Origin: Saprospirales bacterium
Lineage (GTDB): Bacteria > Bacteroidota > Bacteroidia > Chitinophagales > Saprospiraceae
Assembly: GCA_003448025.1 (NCBI GenBank)
Contig: DLXL01000026.1
Coordinates: 1 to 7,992 of the forward strand
Direction of reading: 5' to 3'
Length of the DNA stretch: 7,992 nt
Position 1 is the first letter of the stretch. Every line of letters begins with the position of its first letter. A model generated the notes under the pieces. It saw only the letters and a list, made by a program, of their open reading frames with translations. It made no database searches and had not been told where the DNA came from. A program made the translations under genes and the position numbers. Below, piece after piece: positions 5,670 through 7,992 of the stretch.

Positions 5670-6920
5670 ATGTTAAAACCGGTCGCTCCCCTCTCCTACC
5701 CTTTTAAGGCGGCAGACGAAGAAACAGTGCAATCCCTGAATTCAGATTATCGCGCAGTTTATCCGCTTTCGTTGAATAGTCCGGCGCTTGGCGCATCGTT
5801 TTATGGTATTTCGGCCTTTAAAAGTGAGGACTTAAAAGCCTTACAAGTGCTTCAGGATCAGATAGTTGAGTTGAATTTGAACCAGATGCCTGTCAAAGAT
5901 GAGGATCTTTCCTCGGTAGGTTTGTTTAAACACCTGCGCAAGCTGAATCTTGCCTCTACCGGCATTACCGGCGCCGGACTGACGAACCTAAAAGGACTGA
6001 AAGACTTGCAGGAATTGGTATTGTCGGGCACTGCCATTCATGCCAGTCATTTGGGGTTTCTGGCAGAGATGCCTGCTCTCAAACATTTGTATGTCTGGAA
6101 CACGGCCTTACAGACAGCTGATCTGGACGGACTGCGTCAGCGTTATCCGGGCATACAGTTCCATGCCGGCTATACCGGTGAAGGCGTGGTAGCCAAACTG
6201 AATGCACCGATTATCGAGTCCGGAAGTCAGGTATTCATACAGCAAACCAGGGTAAAGTTGAAAAATTTCATCAATGGAGCGGAACTGCGGTACACCCTGG
6301 ATGGATCCCAGCCGGACAGCGTAAATGCGCTGTTGTATACCGGCGACAGCATCACCATTGACCGTTCCTGTGAGTTAAAGACTCGCGCGTTCCTGCCCGG
6401 CTGGATCAGCAGCGAAACCTCTTCCAGGAGTTTTTACAAGTCTGGCGTTATTCCGGATTCCATTGCTTTGACCTTTCCTCCTAATCCGCAATACAAAGCG
6501 CTGGGGCCGAAGTCGCTGGCCGATCAGAAGGTGGGCGATACTGATTTCAGGACCAACAAGTGGCTGGGATACAAGGAAACCCCGTTTGAGGCGGTATTTT
6601 ATTTCCATCAGCCCAAAGCCTTGCATGCCGTGTCGTTCAGCACCATGATTGACATTGGCAGCTACATCATGCCGGCTACGGAACTTCAGGTGGTGGGAGG
6701 AATGGATGCCCGCAACCTTCAATTATTGAAAAAAATCAGACCCGAGCAGCCGCAAAAACTGGGTATGCCCGGATACAAGCAGGGGTATACACTGGCATTC
6801 TCCGAACAGAAAGTCAAATGCCTGAAACTGGTGGCCAAACCGGTATCCAAACTCCCTGCCTGGCATCCCGGCAAGGGAGATCTGGGTTGGGTGTTTATTG
6901 ATGAGATATTTGCGGAATAA
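5670..6920 (+). CDS. Leucine-rich repeat protein with chitobiase-like and discoidin-like modules (C-terminal part of the upstream gene)
   Basis: From the first in-frame ATG the product has 416 residues, but the frame is open back to 5625, directly after TGA 5622-5624. Residues about 60-165 contain leucine-rich repeats (IVELNLNQMPVKDEDL, LRKLNLASTGITGAGL, LQELVLSGTAIHASHL, LKHLYVWNT). A chitobiase-like Fn3 module follows at about 175-260 (ELRYTLDGSQPDS, ELKTRAFLPGW) and a discoidin-like domain at about 265-416 (NKWLGYKE, LPAWHPGKGDLGWVFIDEIF). The last domain matches the end of the protein encoded at 3978-4778. No signal peptide or membrane segment is visible, although these domains normally act outside the cytoplasm; the missing export signal is supplied by the DUF2231 part upstream. 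This supports the view that the two frames form one protein split by a stop codon. Separate translation from ATG 5670 would strand the product in the cytoplasm. Confidence 0.8.
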   Translation: MLKPVAPLSYPFKAADEETVQSLNSDYRAVYPLSLNSPALGASFYGISAFKSEDLKALQVLQDQIVELNLNQMPVKDEDLSSVGLFKHLRKLNLASTGITGAGLTNLKGLKDLQELVLSGTAIHASHLGFLAEMPALKHLYVWNTALQTADLDGLRQRYPGIQFHAGYTGEGVVAKLNAPIIESGSQVFIQQTRVKLKNFINGAELRYTLDGSQPDSVNALLYTGDSITIDRSCELKTRAFLPGWISSETSSRSFYKSGVIPDSIALTFPPNPQYKALGPKSLADQKVGDTDFRTNKWLGYKETPFEAVFYFHQPKALHAVSFSTMIDIGSYIMPATELQVVGGMDARNLQLLKKIRPEQPQKLGMPGYKQGYTLAFSEQKVKCLKLVAKPVSKLPAWHPGKGDLGWVFIDEIFAE

Positions 6921-6950
6921 ATTGCCCCGCCCTGAAGGACGGGGCAGTTT
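6919..6950 (+). terminator. Hairpin terminator after the cytochrome/LRR gene
   Basis: GCCCCG (6924-6929) pairs with CGGGGC (6940-6945); two more C-G pairs form inside after a C-A mismatch, and the loop is TGAA. Flanking AAATT/AGTTT extends the stem by about five pairs, including one T-G. The stem begins at the stop codon and is followed by TTTATT, as expected for an intrinsic terminator; the A-rich left flank would also let it work on the - strand. The core differs from the hairpin at 2904-2923 at only three positions in 26. Confidence 0.7.
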
Positions 6951-6970
6951 ATTCCTGGAACACCATATAA

Positions 6971-7906
6971 ATGTCTGACAATCAAATACTTAATCATTAT
7001 TTTAGGCTCAAAAAATGCCTGATAGAGCGTTGGATAACAGACATTGGCTTGCCTGTCTGGGCGGGTTACCTGCTTGCCGGGGTGGCCTTTCTGCTGGGCA
7101 ATCTGATCTTGTTTTACAAAACAGATTTAGCGCCCTACCTGCTGATGCTGCTAGGTGGCTTGGTGCTTCTTTCCTTCAATCAGCCCGACAAAATCAGCTT
7201 CCTGCAGGCAGTTTATCCAGCCCCTGTATTTCGCAAAATCAGGCTGCTGGAATGTTTGGCGCCTACCCTACCCTTTTTGCTGGTGCTGGGCTGGGTGCAT
7301 GCGTTTCTGCCCTTGCTTTTTTTGGCTGGTTTTGCCGTTTTGGTAGCCTTTACCGGCGGTATGCGTGTATCCCGCTTCCCTTTGCCCACCCCGTTTGGCA
7401 GTCAGCCATTCGAGTTTTTAGTGGGCTTTCGGAGCACCTTTATCTGGTTGGTGGCGGTGCACGGGCTGTTGATCATTGGCATGACCGTCGGTAATGTCAA
7501 CCTGGGATTATTTGCCCTGATGCTGGTGTTTGCCACTACCCTCCTCTACTATGGGCAACCGGAAGAACGGTATTGGGTTTGGTTGCATAATGATCGGGCG
7601 GAGGCGTTTCTTTGGCTAAAAGTAAAAACAGCCTGGCGCCACAGTCTGATGCTTGCTGCGCCATGCGCCTTGATACTGATCGGGTTTTATCCTCCATACT
7701 GGTATATTGTTCTGGCCATAGTGGTCATCGGGTTGGTGTATCTCAGTTGCTTTGTGTTGGGCAAATACCTCAACTACCCGCAACAGATGACGGTAGCGCA
7801 GAGTATTGTACTGGGCGTGGGTTTGTTTATGCCCCTGTTGTTGTTTTGGCTGTTGCCTTTCTTTTACCGAAAATCTGTGTTGAAATTAAAAGCGATCCTG
7901 CAATGA
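6971..7906 (+). CDS. Polytopic membrane protein, probable ABC exporter permease subunit
   Basis: The 311-residue protein has about eight hydrophobic segments (roughly 31-50, 54-70, 97-128, 155-176, 178-195, 224-241, 243-265 and 278-298) and a basic C-terminal tail (YRKSVLKLKAILQ). I do not recognise a named family from its sequence. The identity is inferred from the neighbour: the stop overlaps the start of an ABC ATPase by 4 nt (ATGA), the usual arrangement for a permease and its ATPase. The charged N-terminus and segment between TM2 and TM3 (QPDKISFLQAVYP, FRKIRLLE) fit cytoplasmic coupling regions of ABC-2-like permeases. The start is ATG 25 nt after a hairpin stem; no obvious Shine-Dalgarno or promoter is visible in the short gap. 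It lies past the terminator and shares no features with the upstream cluster, so it is probably a separate unit. Confidence 0.75.
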   Translation: MSDNQILNHYFRLKKCLIERWITDIGLPVWAGYLLAGVAFLLGNLILFYKTDLAPYLLMLLGGLVLLSFNQPDKISFLQAVYPAPVFRKIRLLECLAPTLPFLLVLGWVHAFLPLLFLAGFAVLVAFTGGMRVSRFPLPTPFGSQPFEFLVGFRSTFIWLVAVHGLLIIGMTVGNVNLGLFALMLVFATTLLYYGQPEERYWVWLHNDRAEAFLWLKVKTAWRHSLMLAAPCALILIGFYPPYWYIVLAIVVIGLVYLSCFVLGKYLNYPQQMTVAQSIVLGVGLFMPLLLFWLLPFFYRKSVLKLKAILQ

Positions 7907-7992
7907 TTACAGTGAAACATGTAAACAAATCGTACGGCAATCATCAGGTGCTCTACGATATTCAGGCCGCTTTTGAGCCCGGGCGCGTGTAC
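7903..7992 (+). CDS. ABC transporter ATP-binding protein, N-terminus only; runs off the window
   Basis: Thirty codons are visible, starting MITVKHVNKSYGNHQVLYDI and ending FEPGRVY. This is the standard first beta-strand region of ABC ATPases, with the A-loop aromatic Y11 in KSYG, and it stops just before the expected Walker A motif. It overlaps the membrane protein gene by 4 nt, so the two are translationally coupled and likely form one transporter. The substrate cannot be told. Confidence 0.88.
   Translation, partial: MITVKHVNKSYGNHQVLYDIQAAFEPGRVY

Larger units (their letters stand above)
4779..6920 (+). pseudogene. Single DUF2231-cytochrome c-LRR-Fn3-discoidin gene interrupted by in-frame TGA
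   Basis: Both flanking frames share phase: codons run from ATG 4779 to the TAA at 6918-6920 with one internal stop, TGA at 5622-5624. Without it the protein would have about 713 residues: membrane anchor, heme c domain, linker (SDLPAGDTLRILAEEM after the stop), leucine-rich repeats, chitobiase-like Fn3 module and discoidin-like domain. From my knowledge of Bacteroidota, this order of domains occurs in single c-type cytochrome domain proteins of similar length. The stop falls in the short linker after WWIKSGASF, not inside a folded domain. Explanations are a recent nonsense mutation, an assembly or sequencing error, stop-codon read-through, or a real split into two proteins. The rest of the sequence shows no decay, so a recent mutation or a sequence error is the simplest view. 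Confidence 0.65.

Overview
The window most likely comes from a Bacteroidota chromosome, probably a Saprospiraceae-like lineage. That placement is an inference. It rests on the domain combinations (DUF2231 plus a planctomycete-type cytochrome c domain, and chitobiase-like C-terminal modules as in Bacteroidota GH20 enzymes), on tightly packed genes that abut or overlap by ATGA, and on the lack of clear Shine-Dalgarno motifs. All recognised genes lie on the + strand.

Layout. Positions 3-2632 hold the end of a DUF1553 (PSD1-type) protein and, 2 nt after it, a Tat-exported DUF1501 protein. These two families are commonly paired in Planctomycetota, Verrucomicrobiota and Bacteroidota. A 320-bp gene-free stretch (2633-2952) follows. 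It carries a two-unit inverted palindromic element resembling a REP doublet (REPIN), then a small GC-rich hairpin with a 15-bp tandem duplication. From 2953 to 6920 runs a tightly coupled set: a beta-propeller (NHL-type) protein, a secreted protein with a chitobiase-like Fn3 module and a discoidin-like domain, and a membrane-anchored DUF2231/cytochrome c protein. The last of these continues in the same frame, after one TGA codon at 5622-5624, into a leucine-rich repeat region and a second chitobiase-like/discoidin-like module. A strong hairpin at about 6919-6950 closes the set. Beyond it lie a polytopic membrane protein (6971-7906) and, overlapping it by 4 nt, the first 30 codons of an ABC transporter ATPase. 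These two probably form a separate transporter operon.

How the genes may work together. The first block looks like a copy of the poorly understood planctomycete-type cytochrome / DUF1553 / DUF1501 apparatus, which acts outside the cytoplasm and has been linked by inference to breakdown of complex substrates. The beta-propeller, carbohydrate-binding-like modules and heme c domain fit an envelope-located redox or hydrolytic process acting on a glycan or similar polymer. The substrate cannot be read from the sequence.

The main points for a second look are the in-frame TGA that splits an apparently single 712-residue protein, the REPIN-like element with compensatory changes between its two hairpins, and a second hairpin family found in the same orientation just upstream of two start codons.
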